DNA of 64,000 bases from Amorphophallus konjac (GCA_022559845.1 CM040120.1:167320334-167384333), one strand, 5' to 3'; numbered from the stretch's first letter, positions 22,434-33,741 are shown. Made by a program: numbers and translations. The notes: generated by a model from the letters alone, not told the origin.

Positions 22434-22966
22434 CTGGGAAGATAAAAGGGACAATAATTTATAGAAATGGAAGGAGTGCGGGCCAAGATTACCTCCATCA
22501 CCTTTAATGATAGCCCTCGCAATGAGGCACCTGCCATGCGGTCCCGTGTATCGCTTCACCGCTCGCACGGGGTGATTGACTGGATGAAGAATATGACGAC
22601 TAGCTCCCTATGTTGTCTAGGGATACCCTATCATGATTTGGAGGACGTCCGCAAAATTTGACACAACGTTCGGGAAAGGGGCTAGGGCCGTCATTATTGA
22701 CTTCGACGGCAGATTCCCATGGAAAATGGTCACAACAAGACGCGATTCTACGCTCGGGGCGGAGTCTCGGCAGACCCATCACATGGGAACAGTGCAAAGG
22801 AAAGGAAGTGTAGGGAAGAAGGAACGCACAAGAGAACAAACAAGCAGCAGAAAATCAAATCATTCCATTCATAATTCTACATAAGCTGTCACAAACACTA
22901 CAATCATAGAGAGGTGGCGGGTCCACTAGCTCGCCAGCTCTTGCCATTATTTCCATGCTCGTCCCT
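22434..22966. other. Spacer between PMD-2A and PMD-2B
   Basis: No convincing coding sequence. The part near 22815-22890 is A-rich and resembles the A-rich stretches just past the 3' ends of the other PMD genes (about 19790-19885 and 24500-24600), so it probably holds the 3' UTR of PMD-2B. The remainder may contain the upstream region of PMD-2A. Confidence 0.4.
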
Positions 22967-24244
22967 CTAGGCGTCCCTCTCCTCTCCCCCGAGGTGAGGG
23001 TCCCTCAGAAGCCTCCAGGATCCCCGTGCAGTAGCACCTGCCTCGCCTCTAGGCGCCTGCTCCGCAGCAGTGACTCGCTGCTCCTCCCCTGGCATGGCGA
23101 AGAAGCCACTAGCGGCAAAGCGACCGGACTGGTGGAGTCACTCCCCGAAGTCTCGCGCTCTCTCGTAGCGCGTCTCCATCCCTCCTAGCCTCTGCACGAC
23201 GGCCTGAAGTCCCAGCTGGAGCTCCCTCACTTGGGCCTCCAAGGCCCTCCTCTCGGTCTGATCCCGCTGTCGCTCGGACCTTCTCTCGGCTTTCTCTCTC
23301 TCTGTCTCTCTCCTCATCACCTGTAGAAGAACCCTTAACTCCAGGATGTCTGGAGAAGGTCTCTCCTCACCGTGATGCCGCAGCTCCGCTACAGTCGCCA
23401 CCCAGGCGTCACGCTCCTCTTCCGCCCGGGTCGCGCGGGCCACCGCACCGGCAAGTTGCTCCCGGAGGGAGGCAATCTCGAGAAAAGGGGCCGAGGAGCT
23501 GGAACATGCGCCACCAATCATCCCCGCCATCGCTGTCTGCTGGGCACGCTGGAACAAAATAAACAGCGGCCGTCAGTGAAACTCCAATCTGAAGATAAAA
23601 AGTGCGGCACGTAACTTACTAGAAGCGACAGCTCATACTGAGCGACGGCCAGCTGCCGCCTAGCCTCTGATAGTTGGGCGCGCGAGCCGCCGACCCCACG
23701 CGTGTCCCTAGCTTGGGGAACCCCGCATAACTCTCTCTCTGCCGCCGCAGGAAGTCGGCGCTGTCCTGCACCAATACACTCCCTTGCTGTCCGGGGAGAC
23801 GTACGTGCCAGTCCTCAAGCCTCGCCTTGCCGCGACTCTCCCTCCTGACGCGGCTCGGCTCGTCCGCACTCGCCCACTCATCGGCTAGGCCCAGGGTCCT
23901 CGCCGTGTCCTGCACCAAGAAAGAAGGGCATCGCATCATAACAAATAACGCGTCCCCTGTCTAGGACGCGTCTATCATTTAAGTGCAACACTCGCCGAAC
24001 CCTTTCCCCCCTCGCACGGCTTGCTTCAAAACTCAAAATGGACCAAAGAGAGGGAAAACCAAGCACCTACCAGACCGTGTTCACCTCCCTCTGCGACATC
24101 GGGCCCCTCGGGTCCCTCGGGGGCCCGAAGCGGCCCTTCCTCCTCCATAGACGCCATTCCGTGCTCTGGCGCGTCCCTCCTCAGGCGAGGAGTTCCTCGT
24201 ACCTCTCCACCTTCACCATGATCGGGCCCACCGAACTCCATCAA
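22967..24244 (-). pseudogene. PMD-2B: remnant PMD gene lacking the mobile domain
   Basis: Keeps only the ends of a PMD gene. A possible first exon (24071-24244, ATG at 24244, GTAGGT donor, Gly/Glu/Pro-rich) is followed by 23620-23909 (RTLGLADEW and a following helix, equivalent to two exons of PMD-2C joined, with a frame change) and 22967-23548 (coiled coil starting RAQQTAMAG, equivalent to two exons joined). The whole PMD core present in 2A and 2C is missing. TGA at 23135-23137 interrupts the coil, and the frame then continues as LHQSGRF, matching LHQSGSF in PMD-2C. Assignment of the first exon to this gene is a guess from position. Confidence 0.6.
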
Positions 24245-24611
24245 TCAAAAGAGGAGGAAGACGAAAAAAGGGGCAAGCGAGTTTCGGCGGAAGGCGGGCT
24301 CGTTTGCGGGTAAGGCACGGGAGAAGAAAGGCCACCCGACGCTTTAAATTTGAATTCAAGGACTAAGACGTGTCCTCGCGCCTGGACGCGCCCAAAAGGG
24401 GGAGAAAGGAAACAGAATCCCCCCGTGCAAAGCGTAGTTCCCCGCTGTTCAGGGCAAGGTCTCGTGGAGCATGCCTCGAAGGACAACTCAGTGCAAAGAA
24501 GAAAGTGTGGGAGAGAGAAAAGCACACACAACACAAGAAAGCCATTTTCATTTCATATAATAGCCGAAAGTACATCATACAGTGAGAAGGGTGACGTGTA
24601 CAAGCAACTCT
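24245..24611. other. Spacer upstream of PMD-2B and downstream of PMD-2C
   Basis: About 370 bases without a convincing gene. The 24500-24600 part is A-rich and probably the 3' UTR of PMD-2C; the rest would contain any promoter of PMD-2B. No TATA box stands out. Confidence 0.35.
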
Positions 24612-27081
24612 CTAACTCTCACCATCACCCTCCTGGTCATCTCTCTCCTCCCTCCTGTGCCGGGGATCCCTAGGGGGCCTCTGCGAACCCTGAGAAGCCG
24701 TGCTCGCCTCGCCCTGCGGTGGCACTCCAGCCTCGAAGGCGCGACGACGCTCCTCGGCCGAAGAAACCAGATAGCTGCCCATGGAAAAAGAACCAGACTG
24801 ATGAAGCCGCGCCCCACGTTCCTTCGCCCTCTGGTACCGCTCCTCGCTCTCCGGAAGCCTCCCCTCCGCCATGCCGAGACTCAATCGGAGCTCCAGCAGC
24901 TGGGCCTCTAGAGCCCTCCTCTCGGTCTGATCCCACTGTCGCTCCTCCCTCTCTCTCTCCCTATCCCTCTCCCTCTCTCTCTCTCCACGCTCTCCCTATC
25001 CCTCTCCCTCTCCTCTCTCTCCCTCATCGCCTCTCTCCTCGATAGCTCGAGGGTGATCCGCAGATCCACTACGTCGCGAGGGAGCTCCTCAGCCTCCCGT
25101 CGACGCTCCTCCTCCAGCTCTACAATCCGGGCGTCACGCTCCGCCACCCGAGCGTCGCGCTCCTGCTCGGCACGAACAGCACGCGCCAGGGTCTCCCGAA
25201 TCTCGGCCACCTGTCAAAGCACGCATGCACCATAAGAGAACAACAGTGATAGAAGGAGAGCAGCCAGAAGGAGAGTCGAGGTCAGGCAAGCACTCACTCG
25301 AGCCTCGCGGTCACGCTCGGCCTCTTCAGCCCGAGCCACCGCATACGCCAGCTGCTCCTGGAGGGCAGAAACCTCCAGAGGAGGGCCCCGCGAACTGGAA
25401 CCCGCTCCACCAGCCGTCCCGGCTGCCGCTGTCTGGTGGGCCCGCTGAAACACGGGGCAAACGTCAGTCAAAGGCTAAGCATCAAAAATCCAGGTCACAA
25501 AAAATGCATCACATAAACTCACCAGGATCTCCAACTCCTGTCGGATGGCCACCAACTATCGCCTGGCGTCCGCCAACTGGGCCCGCAAGTCGGCGATCAT
25601 GGTATCACGAGCATCCTGCATTGCACGTAAGTTAGTACCACATGCATATACATATAGAAAGAGTGAAGCATTCTCATTTCACTTACCCCTACCATACCAC
25701 CAAGGAAGAGGTGGTCCCCATACGTAGCCCGGTACCGTCTCAGGTAATCAGTATTGTCCTGTACATGGGACACCACTGGGACCCCGCCCTGCTGCCAGTC
25801 CTGGTACTGTGCTGGGAAGCGCGTACGCCAGTCCACAACCTTCGCCTTCCCCTTGGTCTTCCGCCCAATGCGGGCCGGCTCTTCTACATCAACCCACTCC
25901 TGGGCTAGCCCCAACGTCCTCATAACCAGCCTCAGCCGAAGCGGCTCGATCTCGTTCAGGCAATGGACCCACACGTCCCGCCTGAAACGAGGAAGACCCG
26001 CTACAACCCAAGGCTGGCCAACGTCGCCCATGCCCAGGTAGGGTCTCCACACCACCTGCATCACCATACATACATCATGTTAGTTACCATTCAGTCACAT
26101 GCATAAACACAAAAAAAATCATACGCATCATACCATGGCCTCGGGATACTCGCTCAGCTCCCGACGAAGCGACGCCAGCTGGTAGCCGTGGGGTGCTGCA
26201 ACCACGATCGGCCTCCACCGCCGCGCCAGAGGCACGGCCCTCCTGTTCCCATGCCTAGCCCTCCCCATCGGGAAATAGTAATAGTTCCACACCTGCATCC
26301 ATCATACATCATTAGTACAATAATTGCATATTTAACTGTGGGAATGCATAAATAAAATGTTTACCTGGAGAAAAGGTGCGAAGCCGCTGACTGTCGTCTC
26401 CTTCTCCGAAGTCTGGGAGAGATCAACAATCAAATGGGCAAGCAGAGCCGCTCCCCACGCGTAGTGTCCCACTTTGTCCAAATCCGCCAAGATCCCGAGG
26501 AAATGGCAGTGGATGCCATCCCCCTTCGTCCCCAGCAGAAGGCGGCCCAGGAAGAAGAAAAGAAACCTCCGAAGGTCTAGATCCACCAGCTCCCTCTCGC
26601 TCGGATCCTGGGTGAAAGCTGCACGGGCATCTCCCTCTAATCGTGCCAGAAACTCCGCTCCAGTCTCGCTAACCCGCTGGCGCGGGTCAACGAATCCAAG
26701 CGCCTCCATAATCTCCACTCGGCCAACTACCCTGCTGTCTCTATCAGTCACGCTCGTCTCTAACCACAGCAGGTCCAGGGCACTCTCTCAGTAGTCGGGG
26801 TAGGTGACCCCGCTCACCGCCTCTCCGTCAACCCGTAGCCCGGTGATCCGAGCCACGTCCTCGAGTGTCGGCACCATGTGCCCCCAGGGCATCAGAAATG
26901 CCCGGCTCGGCGCGTGCCACCGCTCCCTCAATGCCTGGATAAGAGGAAGGTCGAGCCGGAAGGGCTCGATCCTAAGGAAAGCTCCAAAGCCCATGGCGTC
27001 CACACGCGCCCTCTGGAAGTCCGGCAGACCGCGGTATGCTGCCACCACCAGGGACCAGCTGTTCCAGCCCTTCATCACGCC
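24612..27081 (-). pseudogene. PMD-2C: antisense, spliced plant mobile domain gene with complete exon set
   Basis: Inferred exons: 26365-27081 (PMD core), 26134-26292, 25687-26055, 25523-25615, 25298-25444 and 24612-25210, each with GT/AG borders (for example CAG/GTAAAC after PFLQ and GATGCAG/GTGTGG). The core shows MPWGHMVPTLEDVARITGL and YAWGAALLAHLIVDL. The last exon is a Glu/Arg coiled coil ending EGDGES, nearly the ending of PMD-1. Defects: TGA at 26788-26790 in the core, TAG in exon 25523-25615, and a frame change within the GA-rich microsatellite of the last exon. Both stops can be explained by single C-to-T changes. No start codon assigned; an upstream leader exon like that of PMD-2A may be lost in the LTR junction. 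Confidence 0.8.
24940..25030. repeat. CT/GA-rich microsatellite inside the PMD-2C coiled coil
   Basis: Runs of CTCTCC and CTCTCT on the plus strand, coding Arg-Glu repeats on minus. The upstream and downstream coil frames are offset across it, so replication slippage here explains the frame change. Confidence 0.75.
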
Positions 27082-27179
27082 CTGCACACCACAAAACCAA
27101 CAGAGAACACATCAGCATCATGAATAGTAATAAACAATAACACTGCATATACTACTTATTCATTTTATTTTATTTTCCT

Positions 27180-28085
27180 TTTTTTATTTTCAAATAAAGT
27201 AAGTTTTGTTGCCAAAATTAAATCCAAGAAGTGACGCCCTTGGTCATGGTCGTGTTTTTGAGTAACGTCTTGATGTAGGTCGTCAATTTGTGATTTGACG
27301 CCCTTCTGAAGGTCGTGTTTTATCTTTCGGTGTCCTGCTTGAACTCGTCTTTCCTGAGTAGTTCCCTGCCTTTAATGGTCTCCTTGCTCGAATTAGAACT
27401 AGAGTCCTGCCTCTTTTGATCATTGCCCATTCTTATCCTTCCGAATCTGAGGTTATCTTGGATCTGGAACCCTATATAGGGATGTCTTGATCGACCTCGC
27501 AGAAGGTTGGTGGGGTTAGGTTGGTAGGTTACGAGAGCAGGCTATCGAGATCAGAGTTTTTTTTTATGCATAGACGCTGAGGCTATCCATCTTCTTCCTG
27601 CGCGGTCTTTAAAGCTCTCTGCTTCCTTTTTCTTCCTGTCAACAGCATCGACTTCGGTTCCCTTTACTGTCATCAGGGACAGCAGGGTTTTTCTTGCTTA
27701 TCTAACTGTTGTTTTTCCGTTGATCATCATACGTTTTTCTCCTTTTGCATTAGTTTCATCATATCTTCTCCTTCCCTATCTCTTTAGGGGTTTTAAAACA
27801 AAAAAAAAAGGTGCGCATGTTTTTATTCTCTATTCATCATCATATCATCTACTTGGGATTGATACTACATTCACTTGGCTGATCCACTTCCTTTGTTTGT
27901 TTGTTTTGTCTTTTTTGCAAGGGTAATCAATAAAGAAAAACCCCCTTCATCGGCCGGCCGATTGAAGGAGGAGGAGGAATTCACAATCCAGCCCGCGTTC
28001 TATTTTTCACCAGGTATTCGCGATCTTCTTTGTTTCTTCTTGAGGTAACCCCTCTGGCGATCACCCTCCTTAGTAGCACCACGTG
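27180..28085 (+). mobile_element. Tat LTR fragment downstream of PMD-2C
   Basis: Similar over most of its length to the element C LTR on the minus strand (about 51410 down to 50560): GACG-type palindromes (27230-27320), the phrase CGGTGTCCTGCTTGAAC, a TATATA at 27473-27478, a GGGTTTTAAAAC block, CCCCTTCATCGGCCGGCCG near 27943-27961 and CCCCTCTGGCGATCACC near 28049. Similarity stops near 28085 and no PBS follows, so the 3' end of the LTR is missing or diverged. It resembles C's LTR more than the 7548-9431 LTR that precedes element B. Confidence 0.7.
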
Positions 28086-28163
28086 CTTCTTTTTATTCAT
28101 TATTATATCATCTCTCCCCCTTGTGTTTTCTCATATTTAAACTCTTCTTCATGTGTGGATTTA

Positions 28164-28577
28164 TCACGATCTACACTCACCCGGGAGATATATAGCTCGG
28201 GCCCGATAAACAGAACCCTTCATGCTGTCTCTGTCAGCAAGTATTGCCGCTTCCACAGACCGAGCAAGCAGGAAATCCCTCATTCCGCCTATGATGAAGG
28301 TCCGGATAAATGGCAGCAGATGACGATCCTTCGGCAGGTCCGGACGGTAGTCAGCAGCCGTTCTGAAATCAATACCTTCTGTGGAAGAATAGACTCCGGA
28401 AGACGGCACTGTGTCAGTCTCGGAATCAGAGGACTCGTCGACAGTGGCGATCTGGTTCTAGCCAAAGCTCAGACTATTCACATTCAGCCAGTTGACTGAA
28501 GCCCGAGATATGTCCGGCTGAGTCGATGAACTCGCTCCCACAGTCATGGAAGCCGCAGCAGAAGAGTCGGAAGCCAT
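28164..28577 (-). CDS. Unidentified reading frame ending at a splice-donor-like site
   Basis: From ATG 28577 (MASDSSAAAS) the frame runs 137 codons to 28164 with one TAG at 28458-28460. The second half has a folded-protein look (LPKDRHLLPFIRTFIIGG, DFLLARSVEAAILADRD). Just before the end it meets CCGGGTGAGTG, which reads as G/GTGAGT, so it may be a first exon. About 130-170 bases upstream on the same strand lies TTGGTGGGTGACTCCC, possibly a leader of another retroelement. I recognise no family; a retroelement gag or extra ORF is the simplest guess. Confidence 0.4.
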
Positions 28578-28769
28578 GTCAGTGACTGCAATCAAGAAAG
28601 GATGAAAATAAGCATCGGAAAGATGAATGAGCATGTGATGATTAAATAAATAATTCTAATTAAATTTTGGCAGCATCTCCTCTTGTCCGGGGTCTGCCCA
28701 AGAAAAATAGGGAGTCACCCACCAAGAGGGAGTGATCCCGAGCATAAAATGGGACTCAATCCCACATAA

Positions 28770-29160
28770 TGAACCTACCCGAGAATGAATGGGTCAAAAA
28801 GGGGGGGAAGGCGACAAGGCTCTCGGAGGGGGGGGGGGAGTTCACCGCCGCCGCCGAGATGAAGAGAGAGAAGGGAGAGGTAAGAAATGAGGTAAAAACC
28901 CTGTCGGGGGGGTTAAAAAGAAGAAGAAAGAGGGACTTCTCGGTGCGAAGAAAAGCGCGCCGAGAGCCCCCCGTCGGTCGGAAGAAAAGGGGGCGCGCCG
29001 AGACGCCCGCGCCGAGAAGCCCGCCGAAGACGCCCGCGCCGAGAAGGCCGCGCCGAGATGCCCGCACCGACAACAGGCCGCGCCGAGAAGCACCCGCGCC
29101 GAGAAGGGTCCTACCTCGCGCCGAGAAGCCCAAGGCAGGGCCAAGAAGGCTCCAAAGTGC
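28770..29160. repeat. GC-rich GCGCCGAGAAG repeat cluster
   Basis: About ten imperfect copies of GCGCCGAGAAG / CGCGCCGAGA between about 28965 and 29130, plus G-runs at 28800-28840. The same motif appears in the LTR-like sequence that follows (29842, 30958, 31088). Reading frames here are compositional artefacts. Confidence 0.6.
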
Positions 29161-29346
29161 TGACAATAAAATCAGAAGATATGGAGATGAAAAAACATGA
29201 AAATGAAATATACATGTGCATAATATTGCTACAACAACATGATTAAGCCGAAGAGCAATGTCAAAGAGAAATGGAGGAAGATACCCTCGAATGATGAAAG
29301 GCACCTGCAGACCCCGTGCCGCTTATTCTGCGCTTACGCCGCCCGC

Positions 29347-29357
29347 AGGTGGGGGGC
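29347..29357 (+). other. Polypurine tract before a 3' LTR
   Basis: AGGTGGGGGGC followed by ATT and TGTTGACACC, the classic arrangement at the internal/3' LTR border of many plant gypsy elements. Confidence 0.65.
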
Positions 29358-29932
29358 ATTTGTTGACACCTTGAAAATGAGCAAGGGCAGAAACAGAATT
29401 GAAAGGAAGATCAGACCAATAGTGAAAGATCAATGATGAAGTTCATCAACCATCTACCCGGCTGAAGCCTTTTCCCGGGCCAAGCTGATGTCTGATGCCA
29501 TTGTCAGTCAGACGACGGCACTGATGAAATAGCAGTCACCTGGCTGAAGTGTTTTCAGGCTAAAGTTGATGTCCGGTCTTGTCACCATTCATGTGACGAT
29601 ACCGATGAGATGATGTCCGACTTTGTCGTCATTCAGATGGCAATGCCGATGAAACCCCAGTCTACCGACTGATGAAAATCTATGAATGATCTCAATAGAA
29701 GCTGTGTCACCAGTGGAGGGCCTTCTCGGGTTCTGATACATTTGAAGGACCAATAAAGGCCGAAGTCTATGTGAGGTCTTAAAAGCCCTAAATGGGCCTA
29801 TAAAAGTGGCGCCGGGATCCCCTTGTCGAAGCCCAAAAGCGGCGCCGAGAAGCTTGAGTCCCACGCGCTGGGAGCTCTGCCTACAATTGAGGCGCGCTGG
29901 GACGAGCCTGCCGAGAGGACACCAACGAGGGA

Positions 29933-29939
29933 TATAAAA
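29933..29939 (+). promoter_or_regulatory. TATA box of the unassigned LTR
   Basis: TATAAAA within GGGATATAAAATCCCC, itself a small palindrome, about 570 bases into the LTR. Confidence 0.55.
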
Positions 29940-30929
29940 TCCCCTCATTCGAAGAAAAAAAAACAAGGAGAGGAGAGAGCCTGAACAGATAGCCACAAAC
30001 AAAAACAAGGAGAGGAGAGTGGAGCCTGCAATCTGATCCGAGATAGGAAGAGGCGGAAGGGAAAAAGAAGAAAGGAGTCTCGAAGCCTGATCGAAGGTGG
30101 GCAACGGGGAGGGAGAGGATTCAATGCTCCACCCTCCCCTCCCCATTTTCTGTCGTTCATTATTTTAATTTTCGATTGCTTCTGTCTCTTCCCCCTTTTG
30201 ATGTATGCTGTGATATCACAGCCGATTTTACTCTGCTAGGGCAAGGCATAGTCTGCCTATACCTTCTTCTATGTATTGCCCCTGATGTGCGAGTGTAATC
30301 GTGATGTTCGAATGAATGAAAACTACAGGCTCCCATTGAGGCCTGCTGTCTATTTCTCTGAAACCCTATTGCTATCTCCCCATGTTTTCTGTTTCTTCTT
30401 AAGACTCAATAGCATGCTATCCCCCCCCAGTTCGATCGATCGCTTGTTTATTTGCCCGTTTCTCGAACGCTCCTCATGCTTGCTTCCGAGCCATGGACAG
30501 ACTATCCCTTGGCCTCTGAAGCAAAGCATAGATACATAGCAACCGTCGCTCAGTTTTAGATGTTGCATTCATGTTCATCGGCTTTGCTGAAGTCATCCCC
30601 GGGGCCAGAGACAGTCATCTCTTGGCCCCCAGATGATGAAGAGTATACCAAAATCATCCTCATGGATCATCAGGAACGCTGGTGACAGAGATACCCTAAA
30701 CCGTGTTTCCCTCAAATCACTCTCCGCCTCCGGCCTTCCCTTTGAAATCCAAGCCAAAGTCAGTTGTAGTCTGATGAATTGAGCTCTTTGATTTCCCAAG
30801 GCCCGTCTATCTTGGCCTGAATCACCAGGAAAATCCCTGAATCCTCAACAGACCCAAGAATAAGGTACCGTAAAGCTCTGTTTCTCATCCCGACGCCCTC
30901 ACACCTCTCGGCCCCGCATACAGTAAATC

Positions 30930-31490
30930 AGATGAATAGCTCTCGGCGCTATCCTTCAGGCGCCGAGAACTATCCTGGCCTTCTGACCTCTGCGCTGGGA
31001 ACCTCTGCATCTTGGCCGTGCCGGGAAACCCCCCCTGGTTGCTTTGCCATCGCGCCGGGAAGTCTACTCCCTGGCCTCTTCCCCACCGCGCCGAGAATCA
31101 CCCCTGGTCGCTTTGCCATCGCGCCGGGAAGCTGGACTTCTCCCCTGCGCTCCGGGAACCCCCCTTGAGCGATTCCTCTTCACGTCGACAACCCCCTTTG
31201 GCCATTGGCCTACTTCCTGGCCTTTTCCCCGTCGCGCCGGGAACCTTCCATGTTGAACCTGCCGAGAACCCTCACCCTCTGGCATCCTCCTGGCGCCGAG
31301 AGCCCTAATTATTTGGCCTCCTTGCCTGCGCCGGGAGCCTAACACTTTCACCCTTCTGCCCTGGCGCCGTAACACCCCTTTTCCTTCCTGCTTGTCTGCG
31401 CCGAGAACTCCACTAACGCCAGCTTCCTGGCGCCCCAAATAGTGCCTTGCAAAGAACCCTTCTCGGCGCGGTGGTCTTCACGCCAGGAAC
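30930..31490. repeat. Degenerate GCGCCGGGAA / CGCCGAGAAC array
   Basis: Some 15 imperfect copies of CGCGCCGGGAA or GCGCCGAGAA at irregular 25-60 base spacing, separated by pyrimidine-rich text such as CCTGGCCTTC. Similar motif to 28965-29130. Confidence 0.6.
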
Positions 31491-32639
31491 TCATATACCC
31501 ATTCAAACCCGTACCGAGAGGCTGCCCTGTCACCCAATGAGCCTCCGACGTCTCTATCAAACCCACGTGAGGATGTCTATGAGTCACCAGAACTGTCCCG
31601 AGGATAAAATCAAAGGGATTCAGACTCCCTTATTCTCCACTGATCCGTACCAGGTTTATGAGCAACCCCTTTAGCTGAGGTGAGCTCTGCCATTGCACGA
31701 GTGTCACCGGCTCCTATAAGGGAAGAATCGAACATTGCCCTAGGGCATACATGTACAATGTGGGGGGTTTGCTCCCTCCTTTTCTCGGCTTTCATCCCGG
31801 CACTCCGTGGGTGATAGCCTATTCCCCCCTGGGCATGATCCAGATTACGGGGAGATGCTGCCGAAATATCGATAGATGTTTTAACCCCGATAAGTCCCGG
31901 GAAGTGCCCATCATACACCTCCCGTCTGGCTCGATTTTTCGGGAATATGAATACTGCGAGGCCTTTGGCTGGATGAGGAACATGAAAGGGGATATGTCCC
32001 CGATGACTGTCCAGGCTCCGCTCCGCCACTGCGTGGACGGTGTCCTATCTCCACCCGGCACGACCTACACAAAAGGGGGGGGGTCATGCTGATTTAACAA
32101 ACTATCGTTCGCTCAACTACCTTCTCAGAATAATAATATCTTCAATATCACGCACTGTTATTTTTCTTTTATTATCGCCCCGAGTGGCCTCCTATTTTGG
32201 CGTTTAATCAAGGGTTGTCCTTCTTAGGAAGGGCGTAATTAACGTCATAGCCTTTATGGTATGGCGGACTTTTGGTCCCGACTCGGACTTCACAATCGAC
32301 TAACCAAGTCAAGTCGAGCGCACAATGAAATCGTCACACATGTGACTGGCACGCCTAACAAACTAAACTAAAATAAATAAATAAATAATAATAATAAAGG
32401 ATAATAAAAATCCCGCGTCCACATGACCTTGATGACGGGTCAAGGGGCCAAGCCTTTAATCAAATAAAGTGAATGAAATAACCAATAAAGGAAGATGCAA
32501 CACGTAAGCATACATATGCAACCCATAACAAAAGATGCCCATGTAAAATGCAAGCAAACATCATGAAAGATAAATCACCATTTTTTTCTTCTTTTTTCAT
32601 TTTCATTTTTTTCTCTTATTTTCTCAAAAAGATGCCTTA

Positions 32640-32815
32640 GACTAGGTCGTTTTTCATATAAAAGACGCCCTCAGTGACGGTCGTTAATTCTGAAAAGAGT
32701 TTGAATTTCGTTTAAAAGACGACCTATCCGAAGGCGTTATTGGATAAAAGACGACTTCCACTCAGGCGTTAATTACCTAACAGGCGCCTTACTCAGAGGC
32801 GTTAATTTTTTTTTT
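32640..32815. repeat. Array of spaced palindromic modules in element C 3' region
   Basis: Units such as GACGCCCTCAGTGACGGTCGTTAA, GACGACCTATCCGAAGGCGTTA... (arms GACG..CC and GG..CGT) recur about every 35-45 bases. Same type as 4676-4850. Confidence 0.65.
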
Positions 32816-33098
32816 TTTTTGCTTTTAGAATTAGGTTGACAAAGGTACAGGGGCACTGGGTCCTACACGGTCGTCATTGAGGATTCATTGATCTTTCTTA
32901 TTTAATCAAAAAGGGGTCGACATGATAATGATTTAAACTTATACGCAAGATCTCGCACGATGCAATCTCCTAGGTCAATCTCGACCATTCTGCTAGTTTA
33001 TGACTTACCACAAAGAAAAAGGTGGAAGAAGATATAAGGAAGTCCATAAGAGATTCTAAGAAGCTCGAGGTAAAACTACCTCCCCTACCCTATGGCTG

Positions 33099-33326
33099 TT
33101 GGGGTTCAGTATTCGGCATAGGGAAATTTTGTTGCCTTTTGCCTCTTTTATATTGCATGCATACGCCCAAGGTTTTCCTTGCGGGGACTTTGCCCTCTTG
33201 ACATGCCTTTCTTTTCATGATTTGACTTTCGCTTTGAAACTGATTTGTACTGATGAAAAAAATCTAATTGTACTTGGGCTTTTGCATCATTTTGTCCCCT
33301 TTTGGGCCCTGACTTCCACTTACTAA
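33099..33326 (+). other. Small antisense ORF (75 codons), counterpart of 4164-4388
   Basis: Opposite in strand to element C pol. Starts MGFSIRHREI and ends WALTSTY, colinear with the element A frame. No known family; may be chance preservation. Confidence 0.25.
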
Positions 33327-33741
33327 GGCGGCGGGTAGGCTTGGCGGGTCCACCCCGAGACCTCCCTTCCTCCCTTATGGGCCGAAGAGGAAAAGAATGG
33401 GTATTGTCTTCACCTTTAGTCAGGTTTTGACTTCCCATCGGATTTTGCACCGCTTGAGTTCGAGGTTTAAGTGTGTAGTGTGTGCGGGAGTCGACCCCAT
33501 TTTAAGTTAACAAGACTGATGAATGAATACTGAATTTTGACCTTTCAGACTTTGCGTCCTCGTATGCCATGGCAACAATTTTGAAATTTTGAAAATCTTT
33601 TTTCCTTCCCCTTTTTTTTGTTTTTTTTTTGGGTTTTGAAAATTTCTATTTTGTTTGGATTTTGAATTTTTTTTAATTTTTTTTGGAAATTTTCTATTAT
33701 TATATTTGGATCTATTATTATTATTATTATTATTATTAGGA

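Larger units (their letters stand above)
29361..32092 (+). mobile_element. LTR-like sequence of an unassigned plant retrotransposon
   Basis: Starts TGTTGACACC after the polypurine tract. It has degenerate repeats of roughly 65-75 bases around 29450-29660 (TGATGTCCG, GATGCCGATGA), a TATA box at 29933-29939, an A/G-rich stretch after it, a CCCC-rich segment and a long GCGCCGGGAA array (30930-31490). The right edge is uncertain: I place it at the G-run near 32080-32092, where the sequence changes to element C 3' DNA. No PBS or pol of this element is visible. Confidence 0.45.
32095..33741 (-). other. 3' non-coding region of element C
   Basis: Read on minus from pol end: A/T-rich runs, then the block shared with element A (about 33545-32870), a GACG palindrome array (32815-32640), A/T-rich DNA, one arm of the foldback (about 32455-32435), and about 350 bases with more GACG-type modules. 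No PMD gene is present before the GC-rich unit, so the cargo is lost or was never there. A TTA microsatellite lies at 33712-33737. Confidence 0.6.

Noticed and set aside
28756..29304. Long ORFs on both strands in the GCGCCGAG cluster
   Set aside because: High GC content removes stop codons in several frames at once; the products are Arg/Gly/Ala repeats.
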